Shown here: piece by piece, positions 1-8,250 of the stretch
Layout of the letters: every line of letters begins with the position of its first letter
Numbering within the stretch: the stretch's first letter is position 1
Origin: CAXXIC01 sp049315325
Lineage (GTDB): Bacteria; Bacteroidota; Bacteroidia; Bacteroidales; UBA7332
NCBI GenBank assembly: GCA_049315325.1
Contig: JBMOKJ010000005.1
Span: forward strand, 124,001-188,000
Length of the DNA: 64,000 bases
Direction: 5' to 3'
Translations under genes and position numbers: made by a program
The notes under the pieces: model-generated
Database searches by the model: none
What the model was told of the DNA's origin: nothing
What the model saw: only the letters and a program-made list of their open reading frames with translations

Positions 1-159
1 GTCGTCGGTGGCAACACATACTTCGTCGAGGCAATCTTGCACCTGTTCATACACGCGTTGAATCATCATTTTGCCACCAATCTTCACTAATGGCTTTCCT
101 GGGAAACGAGTTGAGGCATATCGAGCCGGTATTACTCCTAGAAATCTGGTCTTATTCAT
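1..159 (-). CDS. kdsB: 3-deoxy-manno-octulosonate cytidylyltransferase (CMP-KDO synthetase), N-terminal part
   Basis: Only the first 53 codons lie in the window; the gene runs off the left edge. The reverse-strand reading starts at the ATG at 159 and gives MNKTRFLGVIPARYASTRF followed by PGKPL. The IPARYxSTRxPGKPL block at residues 10-24 is the nucleotide-binding signature of KdsB. The enzyme joins CTP and KDO to make CMP-KDO for the lipopolysaccharide inner core in the cytoplasm. A TAAGTTTG box on the reverse strand at 194-201 would start a leader of about 28 nt. The related CMP-sugar synthetase NeuA differs in this motif, so the KdsB call is firm despite the truncation. Confidence 0.9.
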   Translation of the reverse strand, partial: MNKTRFLGVIPARYASTRFPGKPLVKIGGKMMIQRVYEQVQDCLDEVCVATDD

Positions 160-353
160 CGTACTCTTTGTTCGAAGGTGAAGTATTATAATGCAAACTT
201 AACGAATTATTCTGAAATCAGATTACTGTTTTTTCGTGTTTTGCCGAAACGATGCTTGTTTGTGTGAAGAATGTTGAAATTCAACTTTTCTACTGAATTT
301 ATTGGTGTTGCGCAATTTTGTTATTTAGTTAATTAAGAGAAATTCAGTAAATA

Positions 354-384
354 ATTGTTTTCATTCTAAAAAATCGTATATTTG
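354..384 (+). promoter_or_regulatory. Bacteroidota-type promoter for the ECF sigma factor
   Basis: ATTG at 354-357, a 19-bp spacer, then TATATTTG at 377-384 match the -33/-7 pattern of Bacteroidota. Transcription would start near 391, leaving a leader of about 150 nt before the likely ATG. The rest of 160-541 is AT-rich and shows no gene, only the leftward kdsB box at 194-201. Confidence 0.6.
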
Positions 385-550
385 TTCTATGTGATTTGTT
401 TATACCGTTAATGATTATTAACGTTTTTGCTTGTTTATATTTCTTCTAAATAGTTTGGTATTTAGAATAATAATAAATAATTTTGTCCTCTGTAAAACAA
501 ATGAGAGTAAAAAAGTTAGGTTTAAGTTAGATACAATAATAATGAACGTT

Positions 551-1057
551 ATGAATACAATAAATTTCACCGAAAGATTGATGGGTCTTCAGGATAACCT
601 GAAAAATTTCGCTTATCAACTGACTGCAAATAGAGAAGATGCCGAAGATTTGTTGCAAGACACAACGTTGAAGGCACTGGATAATCAGGAAAAATACCTC
701 GAGAATGTCAACTTTAAAGGTTGGGTTTTCACCATAATGAAGAATATTTTCATCAATAACTATCGTAAAGTGGTTCGTAATCAGACCATTGTCGATCAGA
801 CTGAGGATTTGTATCACTTGAATCTTCCACAAGAGTCGGGTTTTGATACGCCTGATGGAAGCTATTCTGTGAAAGAGATTTTGAAAGCGATTAACAGCTT
901 TTCTGATGAATATAAAATGCCATTTTCGATGCATGTGGCTGGATATAAATATCAGGAGATTGCAGATAAAATGTCGTTGCCAATTGGAACGGTAAAAAGT
1001 CGTATCTTTTTTGCACGTCAACGTCTGCAAGAAAATTTGAAAGATTACGCACAATAA
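551..1057 (+). CDS. ECF-type RNA polymerase sigma factor
   Basis: A 168-residue sigma-70 family protein of the short extracytoplasmic-function type. Region 2 covers about residues 10-78, with a DLLQDTTLKAL segment at 33-43 and a FKGWVFTIMKN segment for promoter melting. Region 4 lies at about 105-165 and contains the helix-turn-helix YQEIADKMSLPIGTVKSRI. The reading frame stays open upstream to 431, but that part encodes an unlikely Phe/Ile/Asn-rich extension lying in the leader; ATGs at 542 and 551 both fit, and I chose 551 because it begins the conserved domain. No anti-sigma gene follows: the next gene is an esterase behind a terminator. Regulation by a partner elsewhere, or by transcription alone, is inference. 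Confidence 0.88.
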   Translation: MNTINFTERLMGLQDNLKNFAYQLTANREDAEDLLQDTTLKALDNQEKYLENVNFKGWVFTIMKNIFINNYRKVVRNQTIVDQTEDLYHLNLPQESGFDTPDGSYSVKEILKAINSFSDEYKMPFSMHVAGYKYQEIADKMSLPIGTVKSRIFFARQRLQENLKDYAQ

Positions 1058-1080
1058 AATATAATACAACTACTGTAATA

Positions 1081-1113
1081 AGCACGATTCTTAAAGAGTC
1101 GTGCTTTTTTTTT
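1081..1113 (+). terminator. Rho-independent terminator after the sigma factor
   Basis: AGCACGA at 1081-1087 pairs with TCGTGCT at 1099-1105, followed at once by a long T run. The T run ends in the TTTG that doubles as the -33 element of the next promoter. Confidence 0.85.
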
Positions 1114-1141
1114 GTGATGACATTTTTTATCAATATATTTG
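1111..1141 (+). promoter_or_regulatory. Bacteroidota-type promoter for the esterase
   Basis: TTTG at 1111-1114, a 19-bp spacer and TATATTTG at 1134-1141 are a full match to the -33/-7 pattern. The start site would fall near 1148, only about 20 nt ahead of the ATG at 1167, which supports that start. Confidence 0.65.
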
Positions 1142-1166
1142 GAATCAATTTAAATCTACTCTTATT

Positions 1167-2027
1167 ATGCGTATAAAACTTTATTTACTGTTTTGGATTA
1201 TGGTGTCAGTAGCAAAATCGCAGTCAAGTTTCGAGTTGCCGGTTTGGCCAAATGGAGCACCGATGGATAATGAAATTAAAGTCGAAGAGAAAGTAACGCC
1301 CGAAGGATACATCGAATTTTCGAAGGAGGCCAAACTTTTTGTCTATCTGCCAGATACGGCAAAAAATACGCACAAGACAATTCTCATCTGTCCAGGTGGT
1401 GGCTATAGAATGCTTGCCATAAAACATGAAGGATATGATATCGCAAAATGGCTTGCCTCAGAAGGCTTTACAGCTGTGATATTGAAGTATCGTATGCCAA
1501 ATCATCACTCACTAATTCCATTATCAGATTCGCAAGAGGCTATGGCTATTATTAAACGCAATGCTAAAAAATGGAATATCGACTCAAATAAGATCGGAGT
1601 TTGTGGATTCTCCGCTGGTGGTCATCTCGCTTCAACTTTATCCACACAAGCAATTGATAGCTTAAGGCCTAATTTTGCAATTCTTTTTTATCCTGTGATT
1701 TCAATGAAAGAGGGAATTGGGCACATGGGATCGCGTAATAATTTACTCGAGAATAAAAATGATTCGGTTTTAATCAATAAATTTTCGAATCATTTACGCG
1801 TTGATGCTAAAACTCCACGTACATTACTTATATTAGCTGACGATGATGCAGCGGTTATACCGGAAAATAGCATATTATATTATCAAGCCTTAAAAAAGGA
1901 GCATATTGCAGCTTCGATGAGGATTTTTCCAAGTGGCAGTCATGGCTTCGGCTTTAGACCATCTTACAAATATCATTCGGAAATAAAACAGATTATGTTG
2001 GATTGGTTGAATATAAAAACGAAGTAA
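1167..2027 (+). CDS. secreted alpha/beta-hydrolase, BD-FAE/acetyl-xylan-esterase-like
   Basis: A 286-residue alpha/beta-hydrolase with an N-terminal signal peptide (residues 1-19, cleavage near AKS|QS). GGGY at 77-80 supplies the oxyanion hole, GFSAGG at 147-152 the nucleophile Ser149, the acidic residue sits in ADDDAA near 224-229, and SGSHGFG near 256-262 supplies the catalytic His. This order fits the esterase/lipase family that includes carbohydrate acetyl esterases; the exact substrate cannot be told from sequence. The frame is open from 1101, but that part overlaps the promoter, so I start at 1167. It stands alone, followed by a ferredoxin gene with its own -7 box. An outer periplasmic role in deacetylating glycans is inference. 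Confidence 0.82.
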   Translation: MRIKLYLLFWIMVSVAKSQSSFELPVWPNGAPMDNEIKVEEKVTPEGYIEFSKEAKLFVYLPDTAKNTHKTILICPGGGYRMLAIKHEGYDIAKWLASEGFTAVILKYRMPNHHSLIPLSDSQEAMAIIKRNAKKWNIDSNKIGVCGFSAGGHLASTLSTQAIDSLRPNFAILFYPVISMKEGIGHMGSRNNLLENKNDSVLINKFSNHLRVDAKTPRTLLILADDDAAVIPENSILYYQALKKEHIAASMRIFPSGSHGFGFRPSYKYHSEIKQIMLDWLNIKTK

Positions 2028-2095
2028 TGTTGTTGAGTATGATTCCAAATTGCAAAAAATAGTCGCAAAAATTTTCAGAAATGATTCTAAACCTT

Positions 2096-2103
2096 TATTT
2101 TTG
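2096..2103 (+). promoter_or_regulatory. -7 box upstream of the ferredoxin gene
   Basis: TATTTTTG matches the -7 consensus and is followed by GCAC, a common context. A convincing -33 element is not visible (only a TTTT stretch near 2072-2075). Confidence 0.45.
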
Positions 2104-2133
2104 CACCAAATTCATTCACTAAAACTAAAACTA

Positions 2134-2301
2134 ATGGCTTACGTAATTACTGAAGATTGTATCGCGTGCGGCACTTGTATCGACGAGTGTCCAGTTGAGG
2201 CAATCTCTGAAGGCGACATCTACAAAATTGATGCAGACATTTGCACAGATTGTGGTACTTGCGCTGATGCTTGCCCAACTGAAGCAATTCACCCTATGTA
2301 A
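2134..2301 (+). CDS. 2[4Fe-4S] ferredoxin
   Basis: A 55-residue clostridial-type ferredoxin. Two CxxCxxCxxxCP clusters are intact: Cys9, 12, 15, 19 and Cys37, 40, 43, 47, each motif followed by Pro, giving two low-potential four-iron clusters. It carries electrons in the cytoplasm, typically between pyruvate:ferredoxin oxidoreductase, Rnf and similar anaerobic enzymes, consistent with an anaerobe. The ATG at 2134 begins the conserved MAYVITEDC; the longer frame from 2050 adds residues with no ferredoxin similarity and lies over the promoter. It is a single-gene unit closed by a strong terminator. Confidence 0.95.
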   Translation: MAYVITEDCIACGTCIDECPVEAISEGDIYKIDADICTDCGTCADACPTEAIHPM

Positions 2302-2320
2302 TTTTGCTTAGAAAATTTAA

Positions 2321-2358
2321 AGAGAGCTATCGAAATCTTCGATGGCTCTCTTTTTTTT
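2321..2358 (+). terminator. Rho-independent terminator after the ferredoxin gene
   Basis: AGAGAGC at 2321-2327 pairs with GCTCTC at 2345-2350; a second stem (TCGAA/TTCGA) extends it, and eight T follow. Confidence 0.85.
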
Positions 2359-2498
2359 GCATATTGACGAAATTTGCAAGTTTCATATTGTTATCAAATA
2401 ATAAGTTATTGTATTAATATGATACAAAATTAAATAAAATAATTACAATTCAACTATTGGTGATTTTTTATTGTGGAATTATGTCAATTATTTAGGCT

Positions 2499-2524
2499 TA
2501 TATTTGACAATATGATTACATTTG
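2499..2524 (+). promoter_or_regulatory. candidate promoter boxes for the ammonium operon
   Basis: Two -7-like boxes, TATATTTG at 2499-2506 and TACATTTG at 2517-2524, lie 115-140 nt before the porin gene. Neither has a well-spaced TTTG -33 element. I see no convincing sigma54 site. The leader would be about 110 nt long and could carry nitrogen control. Confidence 0.35.
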
Positions 2525-2640
2525 CATTATCAAAGTTTCAAAAAGAAAGAAAACAGGTGAATAAATAATTCAAAAAGACACATCTATTCTTTTGAGCTAA
2601 GATGATCTAATGTATTATTAATTTAAAAAAAAGTTTAGTT

Positions 2641-3357
2641 ATGAAAAAAGTGATGATCGTTGTAGTGTTATTCGTGAGTGGTATTGTTGCAGCAACTGCA
2701 CAAAGTAAAGGAACATTTGCCGTTGGAGCAGATTTAGTAAGTGACTATGTATGGCGTGGTATGCAACAAGGTTCTAATGAACCCAACTTCCAGCCTTCGT
2801 TGACTTACACAAATGGAGCTCTTACAATTGGAGCATGGGGTTCAGGTAATTTTAGCGGTTCACTTAAAGAGGCCGACCTTTATGCAACGTATGCTTTTTC
2901 TAGTTTGTTCTCTGCAACTGTTACAGATTACAATTGGATCTTCACACCAGGCAAAAGTTATTTAGAGTATGGTAAAGACAAAACAGACCATATTTTTGAA
3001 GTATCTTTAAACTATGCAGGTGTTTCTTCTTTCCCATTAAGTGTTTCTTTGAACACAATGGTTTATGGAGCTGACAAAAAAGCAACTGATGCTACCAAAC
3101 AAGCTTATTCAACTTACTACGAATTAGGCTATCCTTTGGCTGACAATGCAAAATTGTTTTTGGGTGGTACTTTGAATGAAAGTGCTAACTATTACACTTC
3201 TGGCTTCGCAGTGACAAATGTTGGTATTAAAGTTTCAAAAAGCGTAGTATTCTCTGATAAATTTAGCTTGCCAGTTTATGGTGTATTTGGCGTAAACCCA
3301 GCTGGTCTTGCTGATACTCAACCAACAGCGTTCTTTGTTGTAGGCTTAACATTATAA
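2641..3357 (+). CDS. TorF-type outer-membrane porin (Gcw_chp family)
   Basis: A 238-residue protein with a signal peptide (1-20, ATA|QS) and alternating beta-strand sequence to its end, finishing FFVVGLTL as outer-membrane barrels often do. The motif DLVSDYVWRGMQQ at 31-43 is typical of the TorF/Gcw_chp putative porin family (TIGR02001). It lies 110 bp before the PII gene and then amtB, so it probably forms the outer-membrane part of an ammonium or small-nitrogen-compound uptake unit. That role is inferred from position only; substrate specificity is unknown for the family. Confidence 0.75.
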   Translation: MKKVMIVVVLFVSGIVAATAQSKGTFAVGADLVSDYVWRGMQQGSNEPNFQPSLTYTNGALTIGAWGSGNFSGSLKEADLYATYAFSSLFSATVTDYNWIFTPGKSYLEYGKDKTDHIFEVSLNYAGVSSFPLSVSLNTMVYGADKKATDATKQAYSTYYELGYPLADNAKLFLGGTLNESANYYTSGFAVTNVGIKVSKSVVFSDKFSLPVYGVFGVNPAGLADTQPTAFFVVGLTL

Positions 3358-3467
3358 AAAAAATAAATCGTAAATAGGAAAAGAGTTGTTTGGTTAATTG
3401 AAAATAGCAGATTTATATTTAATTTTAGCCAATCTCTTTACCTATTTATAAAATAAAAAAAACAGTT

Positions 3468-3818
3468 ATGAAAAAAATTGAAGCAATTGTTCGCAAGAGC
3501 AAATTCGAAGATGTGCGCCAAGCGTTGCACGAAGCAGACATCGATTTTCTATCGTGGTGGGATGTGAAAGGTCAAGGTACCGCACGTCAAGGTTTAATCT
3601 TCCGTGGGGTAGCCTACGACATAAATACAATTGATCGTATTTATATTTCATTCGTGGTACGCGATATGAATGTTGAAAAATCAATTAACGCAATTCTTAA
3701 ATCTGCGTTTACCGGTGAGAGTGGTGATGGACGCGTGTTCGTTACAGCTATCGAACAATCAGTTCGAATCCGTACAGGTGATCAAGGTGATGAATCGTTG
3801 TACGACAAAGAGAAATAA
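3468..3818 (+). CDS. PII-family nitrogen regulator (GlnB/GlnK-like)
   Basis: A 116-residue PII protein. The N-terminus MKKIEAIVRKSKFEDVRQAL, the B-loop TGESGDGR (82-89) and the C-loop RIRTG (100-104) are all present and would bind ATP/ADP and 2-oxoglutarate as a trimer. The T-loop (about 34-52) is about three residues shorter than in E. coli GlnB, and the position of the uridylylated Tyr51 is Phe45 (IFRG instead of LYRG). Control by GlnD-style uridylylation is therefore unlikely. It sits 33 bp before amtB, the usual partner that PII blocks at the inner membrane, so GlnK-like gating of AmtB is the expected role. Confidence 0.93.
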   Translation: MKKIEAIVRKSKFEDVRQALHEADIDFLSWWDVKGQGTARQGLIFRGVAYDINTIDRIYISFVVRDMNVEKSINAILKSAFTGESGDGRVFVTAIEQSVRIRTGDQGDESLYDKEK

Positions 3819-3851
3819 ACAGAAGGTATTAAATAGGAAAAGATTAATATT

Positions 3852-5282
3852 ATGGTAAAGAGAATTTTAAAACATATCGCATTGCCGCTATTATTTGTAG
3901 CTGCGTTGCCTTTTACTTCATTTGCTCAAACAGCTGATTCTACGGCTGTGGACTCTGCGGCTGTTGCTGCTGCACCAGTTGTTGCTACAGTTTCGGCTGT
4001 GAAACCTACTATCGATTCGGGTGATACTGCTTGGATGATTGTTGCTACTGCTCTTGTATTGTTGATGTCAATTCCTGGATTGGCATTGTTCTATGGTGGT
4101 TTAGTTCGCCGCAAAAACGTGTTGAGTGTTTTTATGCAGATCTTTATTTTGGTTGCAGTGATCACACTTGAATGGGTTGCTTTCGGATACAGTAATGCTT
4201 TTGGTACAAACTCGATTGAAGCATTGAAACCGTATGTTGGTGGTTTTGATTGGGCGTTTCTTAAAGGTATTGGTATCAGCGATTTGAGCCCATATTTCAT
4301 TTCACATTCACAATTAGCTGCTGATGGTGTAAGCTCAATTGGCACAATTCCTCACCTAGTGTTTGTTTTGTTCCAATGTATGTTTGCTGTAATCACTCCT
4401 GCGTTGATTATTGGTGCATTTGCTGAACGTATCAAATTTCGTGGATTCTTGATTTTCTCTCTCCTTTGGGCGATTTTGGTTTACAATCCAATTGCACACT
4501 GGGTATGGTCAGGTGACGGATGGTTGTTCAAAATGGGGGCATTAGACTTTGCTGGTGGTACTGTAGTACACATCAATGCAGGTATTGCAGCTTTGGTGAT
4601 GACTTTGATGATTGGCAAACGTAAAAACTACGTTGGTCGTCCAACAGAACCACATAATATTCCTTTTGTAGCTATGGGAGCTGGTTTGTTGTGGTTCGGA
4701 TGGTTCGGTTTCAACGCCGGTAGTGGTCTTGCTGCTGATGGTCTTGCAGCTAGTGCATTCCTTGCAACACATGTTGCTACTGCTGCTGCTGCTTTGACTT
4801 GGGCATTACTTGAGTGGGTTATCAACAAAAAACCAACCGTCGTTGGTATCAGTACTGGTGCAGTCGCTGGTTTGGTTGCAATTACACCAGCAGCTGGATT
4901 TGTGGATGTATTTGGTGCAATTATCATCGGTTTTGGAGTTTCATTGTTGTGCTACACTATGGTGGCAATCGTGAAAACGAAACTAGGATACGACGACTCT
5001 TTGGATGCTTTCGGTGTTCATGGTATGGGTGGTATCTTCGGAGCGTTGGCAACAGGTATCTTAGCCACACCAGCAATTCAGTCTGCTTATAGTGGTTCAG
5101 CTCATCAGTTTATGATTCAGTTGACAGCTGTTGGCGCAACTATTGCTTATACTGCTATTGGAACAGTTGTATTGTTCTTTATTACTGACAAAATTTTCGG
5201 AGTGCGTGCTACTGCTGCTGAGGAAACCACTGGTTTGGATATTACTCAACACAACGAAATCGCATATTCTGAAGAAGAGTAA
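3852..5282 (+). CDS. amtB: ammonium transporter AmtB
   Basis: A 476-residue Amt/Rh channel. It begins with a cleavable signal-like segment (to about residue 26, FAQ|T) and an Ala-rich linker to about 55, followed by eleven membrane helices. The key pore residues are visible: Asp232 in LDFAGG (E. coli Asp160), His240 in GGTVVHINAG (His168) and His390 in FGVHGMGG (His318), the twin-histidine pair. It conducts ammonium across the inner membrane. The neighbouring PII gene 33 bp upstream and the porin before it form a probable operon; tandem hairpins follow. Cytoplasmic tail GLDITQHNE near 460 is typical of Bacteroidota versions. Confidence 0.96.
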   Translation: MVKRILKHIALPLLFVAALPFTSFAQTADSTAVDSAAVAAAPVVATVSAVKPTIDSGDTAWMIVATALVLLMSIPGLALFYGGLVRRKNVLSVFMQIFILVAVITLEWVAFGYSNAFGTNSIEALKPYVGGFDWAFLKGIGISDLSPYFISHSQLAADGVSSIGTIPHLVFVLFQCMFAVITPALIIGAFAERIKFRGFLIFSLLWAILVYNPIAHWVWSGDGWLFKMGALDFAGGTVVHINAGIAALVMTLMIGKRKNYVGRPTEPHNIPFVAMGAGLLWFGWFGFNAGSGLAADGLAASAFLATHVATAAAALTWALLEWVINKKPTVVGISTGAVAGLVAITPAAGFVDVFGAIIIGFGVSLLCYTMVAIVKTKLGYDDSLDAFGVHGMGGIFGALATGILATPAIQSAYSGSAHQFMIQLTAVGATIAYTAIGTVVLFFITDKIFGVRATAAEETTGLDITQHNEIAYSEEE

Positions 5283-5328
5283 GAAACCTGTTTATTTTTT
5301 ATATAGAATATCGATTTTTGGTATTCAC

Positions 5329-5408
5329 CAAAGTACTTGCCCGTGAGGATCGGTACTTTGCTTCAAATAAAATCCCCGAAGATAAATCAGTCTTCGGGGA
5401 TTTATTAT
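5329..5408. terminator. tandem hairpins between convergent amtB and cysS
   Basis: First hairpin: CAAAGTAC 5329-5336 with GTACTTTG 5353-5360, no T run. Second: ATCCCCGAAGA 5372-5382 with TCTTCGGGGAT 5391-5401, followed by TTATTATTTT on the plus strand and by T-rich sequence on the minus strand, so it may serve both genes. Confidence 0.8.
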
Positions 5409-5425
5409 TTTGATAAATGGTGTAA

Positions 5426-6910
5426 TTATTTTCCCAGTTTCCATTCAAAACCTTCCTTCGTGTCTTTTACGACAAAGCCAAGGGCGGCAAGTTCGTTGCG
5501 GATTTTGTCTGATGTAGCCCAGTCTTTGTTGGCTTTGGCTTCCATACGCAAATTCAGCAATAAATCTACTGCTTTTGCAAAGGCTTCGTTGTTAGCCGAA
5601 TCGTCTTTTGCAAGCTCTGTCAGTCCGAGAATTTCGAATAAAAAGAGGTTGAAGACAGACTTTAATTCTTCCAGCTCTTCAGTGGAAATGGTGCCTTGTC
5701 CATTGAGGACAGAGTTGATTGCTTTTGCACCTTCGAATAGATACGAGATGACAATCGGACTGTTGAGGTCGTCATTCATCGCTTCGTAGCATTTCTCGCG
5801 CAATCCTTTCACTTCGACGGTAGAAACGGCTGAAGCCGTCAGCTTCTCGAGATTCGAATGCGCTTCCATCAAGCGTTGCAGTCCTTTTTCTGAAGCTACG
5901 AGTGCTTCGCTGCTGAAATCGACCGTGCTGCGGTAGTGTGCCTGTAAGATAAAGAAGCGGATGGTCATGGCGCTAAATGGCTGCGTCAACAAGGAATGGC
6001 TTCCGCCAAAAAACTCGTCGAGTGTGATGAAGTTGCCGAGCGATTTGCCCATCTTCGTGCCATTGATGGTAATCATATTGTTGTGCATCCAGTAGTGGAC
6101 GGTCTCTTTGCCGAGTGCAGCCACCGATTGTGCGATTTCGCATTCGTGGTGCGGAAAGAGTAGGTCCATTCCACCTCCGTGGATGTCGAATTGCTCACCC
6201 AAATACTTTGTACCCATAGCCGAACATTCGAGGTGCCAACCTGGGAAACCTTCGCTCCAAGGCGATGGCCAGTGCATGATGTGTTCCGGCGCAGCTTTTT
6301 TCCACAATGCAAAATCGGCGCTGTGGTGTTTCTCCTGCTGTCCGTCGAGGATGCGGGTGGTGTTGAGCAACTCTTCGATGTTGCGCCCCGAAAGTTTGCC
6401 ATAGCGATGGTCTTTGTTGTATTTTTCTACATCGAAGTAAACCGAACCTTCGCTCACGTAGGCATATCCGGCTTCCAATATTTTCTTGATAAACTCAATT
6501 TGCTCGATGATGTGCCCCGATGCGTGCGGTTCGATGCTTGGCGGCAACACATTGAGAGCCTCCATCGCTTTGTGGTAGCGGTTGAGGTAGTATTGCACCA
6601 CTTCCATCGGCTCCACTTGGTCGAGACGTGCTTTCTTCGCGATTTTGTCTTCGCCTTCGTCGGCATCGTTTTCGAGGTGACCTACGTCGGTAATATTGCG
6701 CACGTAGCGCACTTTGTAGCCTAGATGCTTGAGGTAACGAAACAATAAATCGAACGTGATAGCCGGACGAGCATGTCCGAGGTGGGCATCACCATATACC
6801 GTTGGGCCGCACACATAAAGCCCAACATAAGGGGAATTAAGCGGTACGAACTGCTCTTTTTTGCGTTGAAGCGTATTATAAATGTGAAGTGAATGATTGG
6901 TGACAGACAT
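5426..6910 (-). CDS. cysS: cysteinyl-tRNA synthetase
   Basis: A 494-residue class I aminoacyl-tRNA synthetase that charges tRNA-Cys. The HIGH-type motif HLGH is at 43-46, the KMSKS-type motif KMGKS at about 286-290, and zinc ligands Cys34, Cys229 and the HHEC segment near 254-257 are present, which is diagnostic for CysS. Normal length for the family. I start at the ATG at 6910 (MSVTNHSLHIYNTL); the frame extends to 6955, but that would include the -7 box at 6945-6952. It is convergent with amtB and divergent from the efflux operon. The body is somewhat richer in G and C than its flanks. Confidence 0.97.
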   Translation of the reverse strand: MSVTNHSLHIYNTLQRKKEQFVPLNSPYVGLYVCGPTVYGDAHLGHARPAITFDLLFRYLKHLGYKVRYVRNITDVGHLENDADEGEDKIAKKARLDQVEPMEVVQYYLNRYHKAMEALNVLPPSIEPHASGHIIEQIEFIKKILEAGYAYVSEGSVYFDVEKYNKDHRYGKLSGRNIEELLNTTRILDGQQEKHHSADFALWKKAAPEHIMHWPSPWSEGFPGWHLECSAMGTKYLGEQFDIHGGGMDLLFPHHECEIAQSVAALGKETVHYWMHNNMITINGTKMGKSLGNFITLDEFFGGSHSLLTQPFSAMTIRFFILQAHYRSTVDFSSEALVASEKGLQRLMEAHSNLEKLTASAVSTVEVKGLREKCYEAMNDDLNSPIVISYLFEGAKAINSVLNGQGTISTEELEELKSVFNLFLFEILGLTELAKDDSANNEAFAKAVDLLLNLRMEAKANKDWATSDKIRNELAALGFVVKDTKEGFEWKLGK

Positions 6911-6944
6911 AGCTGAATTTTTTATTGAATTTCGAATAGAAGTG

Positions 6945-6952
6945 CAAAAATA
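6945..6952 (-). promoter_or_regulatory. -7 box for cysS
   Basis: TATTTTTG on the reverse strand, about 35 nt before the ATG at 6910 and followed by GCAC. No properly spaced -33 element is seen. Confidence 0.45.
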
Positions 6953-7061
6953 CAAATTTTTTCTGTTTGGCTTATGCGTTTATTCAAACGTTGAAGCTTA
7001 AACATTTATATTCTTCTTCAAATTGTAAAAAGGAACTCTTCATTGTATGGTTGAATCTATG

Positions 7062-7069
7062 TATCTTTG
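7062..7069 (+). promoter_or_regulatory. -7 box for the RND efflux operon
   Basis: TATCTTTG followed by GTCG, about 110 nt before the adaptor gene. The nearest TTG (7043-7045) is only 16 bp away, shorter than ideal. Confidence 0.4.
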
Positions 7070-7179
7070 TCGTCAACAAAAGAGTTTATTTGTTGGGTTT
7101 TTAATTGTAGGTAACCGATTAAACAAACAGTAATTTCGTCAGTCTTATAATTCTCTTTTGGTAAAATAATTTTTTGTAA

Positions 7180-8250
7180 ATGAAAAAGGTCACAACGGGA
7201 GTAGTTTCCATTGCGCTGATAGCCTCAGTAGTGTTGATTGGATTAAACAACAACCAATCAAAAGATAAGAAATCCAATAAGAAAGGTAAAAATAAGACCA
7301 CAGCCATGGTGGATGCTTATGTGGTTAAGCCGGTTTCGTTGTTGAATGAAATTACCGTTTCGGGATCGTTATTGCCATTCGAAGCGGTGGAATTGAAAAG
7401 CGAAACAGCAGGGCGCGTAGTGAAACTAAATCTACCTGAAGGAAAAAAAGTCAAAGCCGGAACGCTGCTCGTGAAACTCTACGACGACGATTTGCAGGCC
7501 GGATTGAAGAAACTTGAATCGCAACTCGCGCTGCAAAAACAAATCTACAAACGCCAATCGGAACTCCTGAAAATAAATGGAATAAGTCAGAATGATTTCG
7601 ACCAGACGATGCTGCAAGTGAATGCCCTGTCGGCAGAAATAGAAGTGCACAAGGTGCTGATTCGCAAAACCGAAGTGCGTGCGCCGTTTGATGGAGTGAT
7701 TGGGTTGCGAAACATCAGTCTAGGAGCACAAATTACCTCAGTCACATCTTTGGCGACTATTCGTCAAGAAGATAAAATCAAACTCGACTTCAGTGTGCCC
7801 GAAAAATACGGAAGCGTGATGAAGCCAGGACTTGACCTCAAATTCACCCTCTACAATAGCGATAAAGTGTATGAAGCCTCGGTGATTGCCTCCGAGTGTG
7901 AAATCGAACAATCTACTCGCAGCATGAAAGTGCGCGCAGTGGTGAAAAGTCGTGGCACAGATTTGATTCCCGGTGCATTTGCCCATGTGCAACTTACATT
8001 GGGCGAAAATAAATCGGCGCTGATGATTCCATCTCAGGCACTCATTCCACAGGAGCGAAACAAAAGCGTAATTCTGGTGAAAAACGGTACAGCCCATTTT
8101 GTGAAAGTAAAAACTGGCAATCGCAAAGTTTCGAATGTGGAGATTATCGAAGGCATTCAGGCAGGCGACACGGTGGTGACATCCGGCATTCTATTCTTGA
8201 AAGAGGGCGATCTCATCCGCTTTTCTAACCTTAAAACCGGCGCATTATGA
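7180..8250 (+). CDS. RND efflux periplasmic adaptor (membrane fusion protein)
   Basis: A 356-residue HlyD/AcrA-family adaptor. A single N-terminal membrane segment (about 6-23) anchors it; a Lys-rich stretch follows. The biotinyl-lipoyl-like half-motif (SETAGRVVKLNLPEGKKVKAG) lies at about 72-93, the helical hairpin at about 100-150, the second half-motif (RAPFDGVIG) near 167-175, then beta-barrel and membrane-proximal domains. It bridges the inner-membrane pump and the TolC channel. Its stop overlaps the next gene's start by 4 bp (ATGA), so translation is coupled. Confidence 0.92.
   Translation: MKKVTTGVVSIALIASVVLIGLNNNQSKDKKSNKKGKNKTTAMVDAYVVKPVSLLNEITVSGSLLPFEAVELKSETAGRVVKLNLPEGKKVKAGTLLVKLYDDDLQAGLKKLESQLALQKQIYKRQSELLKINGISQNDFDQTMLQVNALSAEIEVHKVLIRKTEVRAPFDGVIGLRNISLGAQITSVTSLATIRQEDKIKLDFSVPEKYGSVMKPGLDLKFTLYNSDKVYEASVIASECEIEQSTRSMKVRAVVKSRGTDLIPGAFAHVQLTLGENKSALMIPSQALIPQERNKSVILVKNGTAHFVKVKTGNRKVSNVEIIEGIQAGDTVVTSGILFLKEGDLIRFSNLKTGAL

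Noticed and set aside
2380..2640. Sigma54 promoter for the ammonium operon
   Set aside because: I looked for the GG-N10-GC pattern of -24/-12 elements and found no convincing match.
3670..3858. Small frame overlapping the end of the PII gene
   Set aside because: Out-of-frame reading of PII codons running into the amtB leader; no independent signal.
6179..6724. 181-residue forward frame opposite cysS
   Set aside because: Antisense to well-conserved catalytic parts of cysS; no start context or family match.
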